Shown piece after piece: positions 63,622 to 64,000 of a stretch of DNA of 64,000 bases. Origin of the DNA: Stutzerimonas stutzeri (GTDB lineage: Bacteria > Pseudomonadota > Gammaproteobacteria > Pseudomonadales > Pseudomonadaceae); contig DDKB01000014.1 in the NCBI GenBank assembly GCA_002339675.1, forward strand, positions 1-64,000. The letters run 5' to 3'. The notes under the pieces are model-generated. The model saw nothing but the letters and a program-made list of their open reading frames with translations. It did not search any database and had not been told where the DNA came from. Numbering within the stretch: position 1 is the first letter of the stretch; the number at the start of each line of letters is the position of its first letter. A program made the position numbers and the translations under genes.

Positions 63622-64000
63622 ATGGAAAACCCGAGTAGTGCAGTGGAGGTGCTGGTTCATGGTGCCAACACCCTGTTCATCCTCATGGGCGCCGTCATGG
63701 TGCTGGCCATGCACGCCGGATTCGCCTTTCTCGAGGTCGGAACCGTTCGGCTGAAAAACCAGGTCAACGCGCTGTCGAAGATCATCGCCGACTTCGCCGT
63801 CTCGACCCTGGCCTATTTCTTCATCGGCTACTGGGTCGCCTACGGCGTGACCTTCCTGCACCCGGCCGACCAGATGGTGGCCGAGAACGGCTACCCGCTG
63901 GTGAAGTTCTTCTTCCTGCTGACCTTTGCCGCCGCGATACCGGCGATCATCTCCGGGGGGATCGCCGAGCGGGCCAAGTTCGGACCGCAGCTGTGCGCCA
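63622..64000 (+). CDS. amt: Ammonium transporter (3'-truncated by window edge)
   Basis: The first 126 residues of an Amt/MEP/Rh-family ammonium channel. The stretch A-G-F-A-F-L-E-V-G-T-V-R-L-K-N-Q-V-N (about residues 32-49) is the family signature near helix 1-2, and G-G-I-A-E-R-A-K-F (near 113) another. The rest lies beyond the window, so it is not known if it is the canonical amtB or if glnK is nearby. The ATG at 63622 has AGGAA upstream. Function would be linked to GlnD-PII signalling also encoded in this window. Confidence 0.95.
   Translation, partial: MENPSSAVEVLVHGANTLFILMGAVMVLAMHAGFAFLEVGTVRLKNQVNALSKIIADFAVSTLAYFFIGYWVAYGVTFLHPADQMVAENGYPLVKFFFLLTFAAAIPAIISGGIAERAKFGPQLCA

Overview
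The window is a gene-dense, GC-rich stretch of a Pseudomonas-group gammaproteobacterial chromosome. The genus-level call rests on gene order. The blocks truD-surE-pcm-DUF368-nlpD-rpoS-rsmZ, gfnR-frmA-fghA, pyrG-kdsA-eno-ftsB-ispD and the fused-AB Mrp antiporter operon are all pseudomonad signatures, and protein sequences match Pseudomonas families closely. A Stutzerimonas (P. stutzeri group) origin fits the overall impression but is not proven by anything here. No transposase, integrase, tRNA, rRNA or CRISPR array was seen.

Layout. Bases 1-376 are the 3' end of a SlyB-type glycine-zipper lipoprotein gene. 656-6366 is a six-gene Mrp/Mnh/Sha Na+/H+ antiporter operon with subunits A and B fused. 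6404-9927 holds glnD and map on the minus strand. 10230-24888 is the large conserved plus-strand block rpsB-tsf-pyrH-frr-uppS-cdsA-dxr-rseP-bamA-skp-lpxD-fabZ-lpxA-lpxB-rnhB: translation, isoprenoid and phospholipid precursors, outer-membrane assembly and lipid A. It continues with dnaE, accA, tilS, pyrG, kdsA, eno, ftsB and ispD to 36231. The skp copy carries a one-base frameshift near its 3' end.

36304-42660 is a mixed region: an HPF-like ribosome-associated protein paired with a bacterial eRF1-like (baeRF) protein, the formaldehyde-detoxification set gfnR / frmA-fghA, and an ArsR-regulated old-yellow-enzyme reductase. 42838-49229 is ispF-truD-surE-pcm-DUF368-nlpD-rpoS followed by the small RNA gene rsmZ. 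A PsrA-type operator lies inside nlpD, and a perfect GacA box lies upstream of rsmZ.

49286-63334 is more accessory: NUDIX and GNAT genes, an SSS-family symporter, an AT-rich gap with an orphan terminator, a small outer-membrane barrel, a HAM1-like/SIR2-like two-gene operon, truncated haemoglobin, universal stress protein, YajD HNH protein, YeeN/YebC protein, EamA exporter, a chemoreceptor, a MOSC protein and a dGTPase. The window ends inside an ammonium transporter gene preceded by a sigma-54 type promoter.

The most interesting locus is the HAM1-SIR2 pair (53340-54686). It combines an inosine-triphosphatase-fold protein that has lost the usual catalytic aspartate with an apparently intact SIR2 NAD-binding domain. 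That is the architecture of the sensor/effector half (KomB-KomC) of the Kongming anti-phage system, but no adenosine deaminase is encoded nearby. A GCGTCA/TGACGC dyad sits just upstream.
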